Assembly (NCBI RefSeq): GCF_000424665.1 | Contig: NZ_AUKI01000001.1 | Span: forward strand, 1-64,000 | DNA length: 64,000 bases | Direction of reading: 5' to 3' | Source of the DNA: Salinimicrobium terrae DSM 17865 | GTDB taxonomy: Bacteria > Bacteroidota > Bacteroidia > Flavobacteriales > Flavobacteriaceae | Part shown: piece after piece, positions 16,076 to 24,603 of the stretch | Position numbering within the stretch: the first letter of the stretch is position 1 | How the letters are laid out: the number at the start of each line of letters is the position of its first letter | The notes under the pieces: model-generated | The model's input: the letters and a program-made list of their open reading frames with translations, nothing else | Database searches by the model: none | What the model was told of the DNA's origin: nothing | Position numbers and translations under genes: made by a program

Positions 16076-16962
16076 GAAATATTATTTATAATGCTCTAAA
16101 ATTGTTTGACCCTATTTTAAATAATATCAATAAAAACAGGCTTAGGGTTTTAGCTTATCACGATATAGTAGATCCTGATAATCTTGAAGCTCAGGTTATA
16201 CATTTAAAATCAAAATATAATCTTATAAATATTTCCACTCTAAAAGAACATTTGTTCAATAATAGAGGTTTACCATCAAATTCAGTACTAATTACTTTGG
16301 ATGATGGAGATAGATCTGTGTTTACAAAAGCTTTGCCTGTTTTTAAAAAACATCACATACCCTCCTGCTTATTTGTAGTCACAGAACTCATTAATAAAAA
16401 CAAAGATTTCTGGTGGAATACTATAATAAAGAATGAGAAAAAAAATGGGCTTTCCCAGAAAGAAATTATAAGGGTCCTTAACGAAGCCAAATCAGTATCA
16501 AATGAACGAAGATTAAATTTATTAAAAAAATACCCGACTACATATCAACAACAATTAAAAACTGAGGAATTAATTGAGCTTAAAAAAAATGGTGTATATA
16601 TAGGAAATCATTCACATACTCACCCTATGTTTGATAAGCTAAATAGAAAAGAGTTAGTGGATGAACTGTCGCAGGTTCATGCTTTTTTCAAAAGTTATAA
16701 AATTGGTGATTCAGAGGTATTTGCTTATCCTAATGGCAACTTCAGTGAAAGTTCAGAACATTTGCTTCACGAAAACAATATTAAAGTTGCTTTTTTATTT
16801 GATCATAAAATAAATGAAAAGCATATAAATCCATTAAGAATCTCGAGATTAGTAGTTAATGATATTACACCTCTCTGGAAATTTAAATTAATATTAAGCG
16901 GGTGGCATGGAAAAATATTGCCTTTAACCCGGGTGGTAGGAAAATTAAAAAAAACAGTATGA
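16072..16962 (+). CDS. Polysaccharide deacetylase (CE4/NodB-like)
   Basis: This 296-residue protein has a NodB-like core. RVLAYHDIVD begins the domain. LITLDDGDRSVF has the catalytic/metal Asp pair, HSHTHPMF gives the His-x3-His metal motif, and FAYPNGNFSE follows. There is no signal peptide, so it may act on a lipid-linked or nucleotide sugar in the cytoplasm rather than on finished polymer. It is coupled to neighbours on both sides by ATGA overlaps (start 16072, end 16962). It is one of three deacetylase-like genes in the locus. Confidence 0.82.
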   Translation: MRNIIYNALKLFDPILNNINKNRLRVLAYHDIVDPDNLEAQVIHLKSKYNLINISTLKEHLFNNRGLPSNSVLITLDDGDRSVFTKALPVFKKHHIPSCLFVVTELINKNKDFWWNTIIKNEKKNGLSQKEIIRVLNEAKSVSNERRLNLLKKYPTTYQQQLKTEELIELKKNGVYIGNHSHTHPMFDKLNRKELVDELSQVHAFFKSYKIGDSEVFAYPNGNFSESSEHLLHENNIKVAFLFDHKINEKHINPLRISRLVVNDITPLWKFKLILSGWHGKILPLTRVVGKLKKTV

Positions 16963-17813
16963 CAAAATCAGAGTTATTACATAAAGTTACTGCCCGCTTT
17001 AAAGGATATCCTGTTTATTCAAAACCTTTAGCGTGGACTGGGAAGGAGATTACACACCATCAATGGATCTTCATCATTGGATGTTATAACTCGGGTACAA
17101 CATTGTTGGACCAGATCCTTTCTGCACATAGTAAAGTTAGCGGATTGCCTGATGAAGGAGTAATGTTAACAGATCAATTGCCACGCCCGGAAGACTTCAA
17201 CTGGCGAAGAATGTGGTGGAAGTGTGAGGAGGAAATTGACAATTATACCTTTGAAAACCAGCCTAATTCCCGAACAATTAAAAATCACTGGTCGCATTTC
17301 TATGACTTAACCAAACCTTACCTGGTCGAAAAATCGATTTCTAATATTTATCGTTTAGCCTTTTTCGATAAAGAGTTTCAGCCGGCTTACTTTGTACACA
17401 TTGTAAGAAATGGTTATGCGGTTGCAGAAGGAATTCAGAGGAAAGTTAATATCATGAAGAATAATCCATTTTTTGCGCAAAAAAAATATCCTATTGAATA
17501 CTGCGCCATGCAGTGGGTGAAATCGTTACAAAAGGTAGAAGAAAAGAAGGCTAACCTCTCAAATTTTTTAGAGATAAAATATGAGGATTTTACTGCCAAT
17601 CCTAAAAAAGTGGTTAACGAGATTTATGATTTTGTTGGGCTGGAGCATGTAGAAGATGATTTTTTTAAGAGATCTTTTAAAGTTCACGAGAAAGAAAATT
17701 TAATAACTAATATGAATGTCAATAGCTTTAAACGTTTAGCTAAAGAAGATATTAGGATTATAAATAAAATTGCCGGAGAATATCTCGAAAAATACAACTA
17801 CAAATTATTATAA
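16959..17813 (+). CDS. Sulfotransferase family protein
   Basis: This is a cytoplasmic PAPS-dependent sulfotransferase of about 284 residues. FIIGCYNSGTTLLDQIL is the 5'-phosphosulfate-binding loop at the start of the domain. FVHIVRNGYAVAEG is the 3'-phosphate-binding strand-loop with the conserved Arg. LEIKYEDFTANPKKVV is the usual downstream element. The frame is open back to 16902, but ATG 16959 overlaps the preceding stop as ATGA and is preferred. The Arg/Lys of the first loop is replaced (CYNSGTT where RSGTT is common). Context suggests sulfation of the surface polysaccharide. The acceptor is unknown. Confidence 0.8.
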   Translation: MTKSELLHKVTARFKGYPVYSKPLAWTGKEITHHQWIFIIGCYNSGTTLLDQILSAHSKVSGLPDEGVMLTDQLPRPEDFNWRRMWWKCEEEIDNYTFENQPNSRTIKNHWSHFYDLTKPYLVEKSISNIYRLAFFDKEFQPAYFVHIVRNGYAVAEGIQRKVNIMKNNPFFAQKKYPIEYCAMQWVKSLQKVEEKKANLSNFLEIKYEDFTANPKKVVNEIYDFVGLEHVEDDFFKRSFKVHEKENLITNMNVNSFKRLAKEDIRIINKIAGEYLEKYNYKLL

Positions 17814-17815
17814 AA

Positions 17816-18970
17816 ATGAAATTACTTTATGTTCAGGATAGTCTGGGAACAGGGGGAGCAGAACGTTCTAATGCAGAACTTTGGTATTATCTCAGGAAAG
17901 AAGGTGTACAGATAAAGATAGTTGTCCTTAGCCATAGAAAAGAAGGGATTGAACAAGAGATTTTAAAAGAAGGTTTTGATGTCAATTTTTTAGAACCAGG
18001 AAATCTTATTAGTCATTCTAAACAAATAAGCCAAGTAATTAAAAATTATAAACCAGACATAGTTCATTCATCATTATATAATGCTTCCATGAGGGTGAGA
18101 ATGGCGAAACTCTTTACTTCTTTTTACCATGTGGAAAGTTTAGTCAATTGTCTTTACGATGAAGTAAGATTTAAAGACCCCAAAGTAAACAGCTTTTCCT
18201 TAAAAGTTTACAGAAAAATAGATAAGTACACACAAAAGGGTACCGACAAATTTATAGCTGTCACCAATGAGGTGAAAAAGCATTATGAAAAGCAACTAAA
18301 CATTCCTGCTTCTAAAATTGATTTTATCCATAGAGGGAGAAAGGATAATCCTTATAGACACGAAAAGCAGGAGGTTGGCCAGCAGTTGCGTAGAGAACTT
18401 GGATTTGCCCAGGATGATCTAATTTTTGTCCATGTGGGAAGGCAGGAATATCAGAAAGCTCATATAGACATTTTAAAGGCTATAAAAGAACAGGATGAGA
18501 AGTTACAACAACTACACGTTAAGTTCATCTTTTGTGGTAGAAATGGAAATTCAACAGATGTAATTGAAGATTTTTTAAATAAAGAAAATATAAAGACTGA
18601 AATGAGGTTCCTGGGGCACCGCACTGATATTTATAGGATACTGGTGGCATCAGATGTTTTTGTATTGCCTTCCCTTTATGAAGGCATTGGAGGAGTTTCA
18701 ATAGAGGCGCAGGCTGCTGAATTACCGGTAATATGCTCTGATATTGCTGTTTTTAAAGAGGTAATGAAAGGAAATCCATACATCGAATTTTTTGAGAAAT
18801 CAAATTTTGATGATCTCGGGCAAAAATTAGTCAAACTGGCGGGATCTCCTGCTTTAAGGGAAAAGATGGGAAAGGAAGGAAGGAAAAATTATATCAATAA
18901 CTTTCAATTGGACAGTATTAATCGACAGGTTCTGGATTACTATAAAAAATTAGTCGAGGAGATGGTGTAA
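17816..18970 (+). CDS. Family 4 glycosyltransferase
   Basis: This 384-residue GT-B transferase has YVQDSLGTGGAERSNAEL at the N-terminus. VHVGRQEYQKAHIDILKAI opens the C-terminal domain, and PSLYEGIGGVSIEAQAAELP is the donor-binding motif with its two Glu residues. It starts 3 bases after the sulfotransferase stop. VHSSLYNASM and FIHRGRKD match segments of the transferase at 14906, suggesting duplication and divergence. It probably adds one residue of the repeat unit. Donor and linkage cannot be read from sequence. Confidence 0.87.
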   Translation: MKLLYVQDSLGTGGAERSNAELWYYLRKEGVQIKIVVLSHRKEGIEQEILKEGFDVNFLEPGNLISHSKQISQVIKNYKPDIVHSSLYNASMRVRMAKLFTSFYHVESLVNCLYDEVRFKDPKVNSFSLKVYRKIDKYTQKGTDKFIAVTNEVKKHYEKQLNIPASKIDFIHRGRKDNPYRHEKQEVGQQLRRELGFAQDDLIFVHVGRQEYQKAHIDILKAIKEQDEKLQQLHVKFIFCGRNGNSTDVIEDFLNKENIKTEMRFLGHRTDIYRILVASDVFVLPSLYEGIGGVSIEAQAAELPVICSDIAVFKEVMKGNPYIEFFEKSNFDDLGQKLVKLAGSPALREKMGKEGRKNYINNFQLDSINRQVLDYYKKLVEEMV

Positions 18971-18991
18971 ATAATAAATCGTTAAGAAATC

Positions 18992-19897
18992 ATGAAGGGC
19001 AGGAAACAACAACTTGATCTGGAATACCGGGAAATAAATTATGACAAAGATTTACCAGAAGTAGTTGCTTTAATTCAAAAGTTTTTGGATCCCAATTTCT
19101 CAATTGAGTTTTTTAAGTGGAAACATTTAAATAGCCCTTTTGGAAGGTCATTTGGACTTATAGCTCTCCATAATAAAAGGATTGTAGGGTTAAGAATGTT
19201 TATGTTCTGGGAATTTTATAGTTCAGGGTTGGATAAATTTATTCGTGCGATTAGACCCGTGGATACTGTTACCGATGCCAATTATCGTGGCAAAGGGATT
19301 TTTAAAAAATTAAATTTAATTGGTCTGGATCGATGTAAGGGAAATTATGATCTTGTTTTTAACACCCCAAATGAAAATAGTCTACCGGCTAATTTAAAAA
19401 TGGGATGGAAGAAATTGGAAAACGTTGAAAATTTTAAAATTGGCATTATCCATCCATTTTTAAAAAATTATACATCAAGAATGGTTTCTTTCGACGAAGT
19501 GGATTATTCATTTCAAAAGGAGAAAGTAAATTGGGCTACTACTGTTCGAACAAGAGAATTCCTTTCCTGGAGGTATAAAGATGAATCCTATAAAATAGCT
19601 GGTTTTAGGGACCCCAGGAATTTTATTATATATAAAGAGGAAAAGAGAAAAGGTTTACCTGCTATAATTGCCTACGAAATCATAGGAGATCCAACTCTTT
19701 TTTCCTGTATGATGTCTTCATTGGGCAGGAGCCTTAAGACCCCCCTGGTATATTTTTATAATTCTCCAGAATTTAGAGAAGTTGAATTTTTGGCATGTAT
19801 AAAAAGAAAAAAAAGTATTGTATTATATAGAAATGACCGCTTTAATTTTAATATGAGAATTGAACTTTCGTTGGCTGATTTAGAAGGGGTATTATAA
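18992..19897 (+). CDS. GNAT-family acyltransferase (paralogue of the gene at 22422)
   Basis: This 301-residue protein has an N-terminal GNAT domain. RPVDTVTDANYRGKGIFKKL (about residues 88-107) is the acetyl-CoA-binding motif A, and VFNTPNENSLPANLKMGW follows. The C-terminal half holds a conserved EFLSWRYKD segment shared with the protein at 22422 (EYLIWRFEKNP). Acceptor-specific GNATs of this kind in polysaccharide loci acylate amino sugars. It directly follows a glycosyltransferase (21-base gap), and a 228-base non-coding gap follows. Confidence 0.75.
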   Translation: MKGRKQQLDLEYREINYDKDLPEVVALIQKFLDPNFSIEFFKWKHLNSPFGRSFGLIALHNKRIVGLRMFMFWEFYSSGLDKFIRAIRPVDTVTDANYRGKGIFKKLNLIGLDRCKGNYDLVFNTPNENSLPANLKMGWKKLENVENFKIGIIHPFLKNYTSRMVSFDEVDYSFQKEKVNWATTVRTREFLSWRYKDESYKIAGFRDPRNFIIYKEEKRKGLPAIIAYEIIGDPTLFSCMMSSLGRSLKTPLVYFYNSPEFREVEFLACIKRKKSIVLYRNDRFNFNMRIELSLADLEGVL

Positions 19898-20125
19898 TAA
19901 AGCTTGTCACCTTATTAAAAAGACAACTGGACGTTATATGTTTTTTCCTAATAAGGAGATGAAATATCTTCAAAAACTGACATACTAGTTTAACATTTTT
20001 TAAAAGATAATAAAATTGCTTAAAAATTGATGTCGTCATTGAAGATAATTAAAAATATGTCAATCCTTTTAATATGAATACTTTGTACAATAAAAATTAA
20101 GTGTATAATTTGAAAATAATTCATT

Positions 20126-21199
20126 TTGAAGATTATTCAGATAATCCATAAGCCACAACACAGAGGTGCAGAAGTTTTTGCCAGTCAACTTTCCGGACAT
20201 TTAGTCTCACTAGGGCATCAGGTAAAAGTAGTAAGTGTTTATGAAGGAAAAGCAGATCTACCTTTTGATGGAAAAATTACTTCTTTAGAGGCCTCCCCTT
20301 CCAAACGATTTTTTGATTTAGCAGCGTGGAAGAGATTGAACAAAATCATTCGGGAGTTTGAACCTGATGTGGTTCAAGCCAACGCCGGGGATACTTTAAA
20401 ATACGCTGTTTTTTCAAAAATCATTTTTAATTGGAAAGTCCCAATTTTCTCCAGAAATGCCAGTGAAATAGGTAGGTATCTTACAAACTCTATACAAAAG
20501 AATTTGAATTCGTTTCTTTACAAAAGAGTGGATAGAGTGATCTCTGTTTCCAAAGCTTCAGAAAATGATATTTTAGAACATTTTCCATTTTTAGAAGGTA
20601 GAACAGAGGTAATACCTGTGGGTCTGGAAAGAATTAAAATTCCTCGGGATGTAGTCCTTGAGCCCGGTAATAAAAAGCACATTGTTCACGTTGGTGGATT
20701 TACATTTGAAAAAAATCACAAAGGTCTTATAGAGATCATTCTAAAGGTTCTAAAGAAGCACCCGAATGTTTTTCTTCATCTTTTAGGTGATGGACCATTA
20801 AAAAAAGAAGTTGAAGAACAGGTAAAGGAGAATAATCTTTCTCAGTACGTAAAATTTTATGGTTTTGTAAACAATCCTCTTTCCTATATTAGAGGTGCAG
20901 ATGTTCTAGTTCTTCCCAGTATAATTGAGGGTCTTCCAGGTGTTCTACTGGAGGCTATGTATTGTAAGATTCCTGTGGTGGCTTATAACGTTGGAGGAAT
21001 TTCGGAAATTGTTAATGAAAATACCGGATTTCTTATTGAAAAAGATAGGAAGGAATTGTTTGCTACAGCTATTCTTGAAATTCTAGAGAAGGAAAATGAC
21101 CTAATGATTAAAACGGCTTATAAAATAGTGAGTGAGCAATACATGAACGACAGAATAACTGAGCAGTTTGTGAGGTGTTATTCCCGTTTCTTAGATTGA
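20126..21199 (+). CDS. Family 4 glycosyltransferase
   Basis: This 357-residue GT-B enzyme has HKPQHRGAEVFASQLSGHL at the N-terminus. IVHVGGFTFEKNHKGLIEI begins domain two, and PSIIEGLPGVLLEAMYCKIP is the donor-binding EX7E motif. No ATG occurs before the conserved N-terminal strand (KIIQIIHKP), so the start is TTG 20126. It probably adds one sugar to the lipid-linked intermediate. The 228-base gap upstream has no clear promoter. Confidence 0.86.
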   Translation: MKIIQIIHKPQHRGAEVFASQLSGHLVSLGHQVKVVSVYEGKADLPFDGKITSLEASPSKRFFDLAAWKRLNKIIREFEPDVVQANAGDTLKYAVFSKIIFNWKVPIFSRNASEIGRYLTNSIQKNLNSFLYKRVDRVISVSKASENDILEHFPFLEGRTEVIPVGLERIKIPRDVVLEPGNKKHIVHVGGFTFEKNHKGLIEIILKVLKKHPNVFLHLLGDGPLKKEVEEQVKENNLSQYVKFYGFVNNPLSYIRGADVLVLPSIIEGLPGVLLEAMYCKIPVVAYNVGGISEIVNENTGFLIEKDRKELFATAILEILEKENDLMIKTAYKIVSEQYMNDRITEQFVRCYSRFLD

Positions 21200-21246
21200 C
21201 TGAGATGATATCTCATGTTAAATAATGTTAATTACAAATTGTATGG

Positions 21247-21276
21247 TTGGAGTAGAAATCGGAAGCTATAGATTTG
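21247..21276 (+). promoter_or_regulatory. Internal promoter, TTG-N19-TAGATTTG
   Basis: TTG at 21247-21249 and TAGATTTG at 21269-21276 are separated by 19 bases, an exact fit to the Bacteroidota sigma-ABfr promoter (TTG, 17-23 bases, TAnnTTTG). It ends 27 bases before the ATG of the next glycosyltransferase. It suggests a second transcription start inside the locus, serving the downstream half. Confidence 0.65.
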
Positions 21277-21303
21277 CAACTGTTTTCTTCAATTAAAAAA
21301 TGA

Positions 21304-22419
21304 ATGGGTAAAATTAGAATACTGCACTTAATCAAATCGTTAGGCAGAGGAGGCGCAGAGATGTTACTTCCTGAATCCCTGAAATTACACAACCAGGACA
21401 AATTTGAATTTCATTATATTTATTTTCTTCCCTGGAAGAGTCAGATGGTCGCGTCAATAGAAAATGCGGGAGGTAAGGTAAGCTGCTTTAACGCCAGTAA
21501 CAACTTTAGAATGCTTCTAAAATATAAAGAGGTAATTGACTACTGTAAAAAGGAGAAAATTAATTTAATTCATTGTCACTTGCCCTGGTCTGGGTTCTTA
21601 GGTAGACTAATTTTTCGAAAGGTCAATCTTCCGGTTATTTACACAGAACATAATATCCAGGAACATTATCATAAAGTAACAAAAGCTTTAAATAAGTATA
21701 CTTACAATAATCAAAGTCTTGCAATTGGAGTTTCAAAGGATGTCACTCGTTCTATAAAAGAAAATATTGCTCCAGATATCCCGGTGGAAACTGTTTTAAA
21801 TGGAGTAAACACTAATTTTTTTAAAAGAAATGTTGAAAAGGGCAAGAAAATCCGCCAATATTACGGAATACCTGAAGAAGCTATTGTGCTTGGAAATATA
21901 GCTGTATTTAGAGAACAAAAAGCACTCGATGTTTGGATAAGGGCGTTTGCTAAAATTCATGAGCAAGACTCTTCAATATACGGCATAATTGTGGGGGCCG
22001 GACCAAAAGAAGAAGAAATGAAAGAGCAGATCAAAATTCTAGAGCTTGAAAATAAAATTTTTCTCCCCGGATTACAAACAGATACAGTATCCTACTTTTC
22101 CGCAATGGATATTTTTATGATGAGTTCTACATTTGAAGGTCTCCCTGTGGCACTTCTCGAAGCTATGAGTTTAAATTGTGCTGTTATAACTACTGCAGCA
22201 GGAGGAGTAGTAGAAGTCGTTCAGGATAAAAAGAATGGTTTGATTTGCGAGGTAGGCAATGAAAAAGCCCTGGCAGGATTAGCTATAAATCTTTTAGAAG
22301 ATAAAGACCTCCGAACTAATTTACAGCAAAAAGCCAGAGAACGTATAAAAGAACATTTTAGTTTATCTTCTATGGTAAGTGAACTGGAAACGATTTATTT
22401 GAACAAAGTTAAGGATTAG
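21304..22419 (+). CDS. Family 4 glycosyltransferase
   Basis: This 371-residue GT-B transferase has LHLIKSLGRGGAEMLLPESL at the N-terminus and IVGAGPKEEEMKEQI in the second domain. SSTFEGLPVALLEAMSLNCA is the donor-binding motif. Its start lies 27 bases after a good promoter, so it is probably the first gene of a sub-operon running towards the export genes. The following GNAT begins 2 bases after its stop. The sugar transferred is unknown. Confidence 0.87.
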   Translation: MGKIRILHLIKSLGRGGAEMLLPESLKLHNQDKFEFHYIYFLPWKSQMVASIENAGGKVSCFNASNNFRMLLKYKEVIDYCKKEKINLIHCHLPWSGFLGRLIFRKVNLPVIYTEHNIQEHYHKVTKALNKYTYNNQSLAIGVSKDVTRSIKENIAPDIPVETVLNGVNTNFFKRNVEKGKKIRQYYGIPEEAIVLGNIAVFREQKALDVWIRAFAKIHEQDSSIYGIIVGAGPKEEEMKEQIKILELENKIFLPGLQTDTVSYFSAMDIFMMSSTFEGLPVALLEAMSLNCAVITTAAGGVVEVVQDKKNGLICEVGNEKALAGLAINLLEDKDLRTNLQQKARERIKEHFSLSSMVSELETIYLNKVKD

Positions 22420-22421
22420 AT

Positions 22422-23369
22422 ATGATCATTCGCAAAGCAAATGAAGGAGATGTACCTCAAATCATTAAGGTTCTAAAAAAAAGTCTTGGGGATGAGCTTC
22501 CAGTCTCTGAACAGATTTGGCGGTATAAACATTATGATAATCCATTTGGTCCTTCTATTGTTTTAATTGCTGAAGAAAACTATGACATTGTTGGGGTTAG
22601 AGCTTTTATGCGGTGGGAATGGAAGATGGGAAATGCCTTTTTTCACACCTATAGGGCTGTCGATACTGCGACATCTCCTGATCATCGGGGCAAAGGTATT
22701 TTTAAAAAATTGACCCTTAAAGCAGTGGAGGTTGCAAAGGAAGTTGGAGGAGATTTTATTTTTAACACTCCGAATGATCAAAGTAGACCGGGATACCTTA
22801 AGATGGGGTGGGAAAGATCTGGAAAAATAAAGGTGGGAATTACACCTTCATGGATTTCTTTTTGGAAACTACAGAGTGGTAATCCAGAATATATTATTTC
22901 TCATAAAACGTCTAAAGAAGAACTTGGAGCTATTTGCGATAATTGGAATTCGGCATTGGCATCAAATTCTCGTTTATTCACTCCAAAAAGTCCTGAATAT
23001 CTCATTTGGAGATTTGAAAAAAATCCATTGCAAAAATATGAGGTCTTTTCAGAAGATGGAATCTATATGGCTGCCAGTGTGAAAAAGAGGAGGAACTTTA
23101 AGGAACTGAGAATTGTTGAAAGTATCTTCGAAAACAGAGAGAACAATCTAAGAAAGGCAGGAAAAATTATCAAAAAATGGAGTTCCAAATTTGGTGTACA
23201 GGTTATTTCCTTTTCACCAGAACTAAAACAATTAGGTGGCCCGTCTTTTGTAGGTTCTTTTGGTCCTATTCTTACTTTAAGAGATTTAAACCTTCAGATT
23301 TCCGGTAACCAGAATCTTGCAAATGTGGAACAATGGTCATATAGCTTGGGAGATCTAGAACTATTTTGA
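22422..23369 (+). CDS. GNAT-family acyltransferase (paralogue of the gene at 18992)
   Basis: The 315 residues share the plan of the protein at 18992. YKHYDNPFGPS near residue 30 is followed by AVDTATSPDHRGKGIFKKL, the acetyl-CoA motif. FNTPNDQSRPGYLKMGWER comes next, then a C-terminal domain with EYLIWRFEKNP. Both proteins are longer than a single GNAT, so they may be double-domain enzymes that recognise a lipid-linked sugar. Each follows a family 4 glycosyltransferase gene, which suggests that each acylates the residue its partner adds. This pairing is inference. Confidence 0.75.
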   Translation: MIIRKANEGDVPQIIKVLKKSLGDELPVSEQIWRYKHYDNPFGPSIVLIAEENYDIVGVRAFMRWEWKMGNAFFHTYRAVDTATSPDHRGKGIFKKLTLKAVEVAKEVGGDFIFNTPNDQSRPGYLKMGWERSGKIKVGITPSWISFWKLQSGNPEYIISHKTSKEELGAICDNWNSALASNSRLFTPKSPEYLIWRFEKNPLQKYEVFSEDGIYMAASVKKRRNFKELRIVESIFENRENNLRKAGKIIKKWSSKFGVQVISFSPELKQLGGPSFVGSFGPILTLRDLNLQISGNQNLANVEQWSYSLGDLELF

Positions 23370-23373
23370 ATTT

Positions 23374-24594
23374 ATGCTGGGAGTATTATTCTTATTTCTT
23401 TTTTTATTTGTTGTAAATCAGGGAATCTTCTCTATTTATGCGAAGAAGCATAGGTTCTTTGATAAAAAGAAGATGAATCTCCTTTATATTTATCATAGTT
23501 TTTTTTATGGTTTCTATTTTTGGTATGCAAAGAATAATCCTTCAGACTCGAAAGGATATTACGAAATTATTAGTACTCATACAGGCTCATGGTTTGAATT
23601 ATTTGGAACCGATACCACTTTTATTCATTTTCTTGGATATCCATTTTACAAAATAGGTATTTCTTCTTATGAGGGTCTAATGTTTTTGTTTTCCTGGTTT
23701 GGATTTCTGGGATTCCTTTATGCTTATTTGTTCTTCAGGGAGAATATTCCGGTGAAAATTAAATTTATTAAAATTGATTTCCTGACACTATTGTTATTTC
23801 TGCCTAATATGCACTTTTGGACTGTTGCCCTGTCAAAAGGAGCGCCAATTTTTTTAGGATTAATGATGTTTACCTATGCAATCACAGACCCACGTAAGCG
23901 TTTATTTCTTCTTGTCCTGAGTTCTTTCATTATTTTTCATATTCGACCCCACGTCTTTATGTTTGTGGCGGTAGGAGCCATCGTTGGTTATCTGAGCGGT
24001 CAGGAAAGAATTTCTCTTCAGAAGAAATTATTGATCTCAACCGGACTTATTATGACACTTTTTCTCGTACAAGATCAGATTTTGGCAGTAGTTGGACTAC
24101 AGAATAGTGAGAATTTAGTGGGGGGATTTGAAGAATTTGCCGAAGGTCGTTCTTCCGATTTAAGCAGAAAAGCAGCCACTGGTGTAGATATGGCTGCTTA
24201 TCCGTTGCCCCTTAAACTTTTTACCTTCTGGTTTCGACCTTTATTTATTGATGCACCCAGTTTTATGGGTTTTGTCATATCTGTGGAAAATTTGTTCTAT
24301 CTTATAATTTTCATAAAAATACTGAGAAAGGATTTTATTCGGTTTTTATTAAGATCACCTTCATTTGTGAAAATGAGTGCAATGATATTTATAGCGACAT
24401 CTTTTGCTATGACTTTTATTATGTCTAATCTTGGAATAATAATGCGGCAAAAATCAATGGTTATGTATTACCTTTTTTTTGTAATTTATTATTACCTGGC
24501 ACAGAAAAAATACACCCGTATAATGCGCTTGAAGAAATTACAGGCTCTCAGAAAAAAAACTAAAATTAATAAACAAGGATATGCTCCTGCTTAA
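23374..24594 (+). CDS. Polytopic membrane protein, candidate Wzy polymerase
   Basis: The 406 residues carry about 9-11 hydrophobic segments spread over the whole length and a larger periplasmic-type loop around residues 235-275 (QNSENLVGGFEEFAEGRS). It is the only polytopic protein in the locus besides the flippase and the dehydratase. A Wzx/Wza/Wzc system needs a polymerase, so Wzy is the natural assignment. Wzy proteins share almost no sequence, and I see no signature that proves it. Hydrophobic layout is reminiscent of EpsG/Wzy families. It lies 4 bases after the GNAT gene. Confidence 0.55.
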   Translation: MLGVLFLFLFLFVVNQGIFSIYAKKHRFFDKKKMNLLYIYHSFFYGFYFWYAKNNPSDSKGYYEIISTHTGSWFELFGTDTTFIHFLGYPFYKIGISSYEGLMFLFSWFGFLGFLYAYLFFRENIPVKIKFIKIDFLTLLLFLPNMHFWTVALSKGAPIFLGLMMFTYAITDPRKRLFLLVLSSFIIFHIRPHVFMFVAVGAIVGYLSGQERISLQKKLLISTGLIMTLFLVQDQILAVVGLQNSENLVGGFEEFAEGRSSDLSRKAATGVDMAAYPLPLKLFTFWFRPLFIDAPSFMGFVISVENLFYLIIFIKILRKDFIRFLLRSPSFVKMSAMIFIATSFAMTFIMSNLGIIMRQKSMVMYYLFFVIYYYLAQKKYTRIMRLKKLQALRKKTKINKQGYAPA

Positions 24595-24603
24595 ACCGGT
24601 TAA

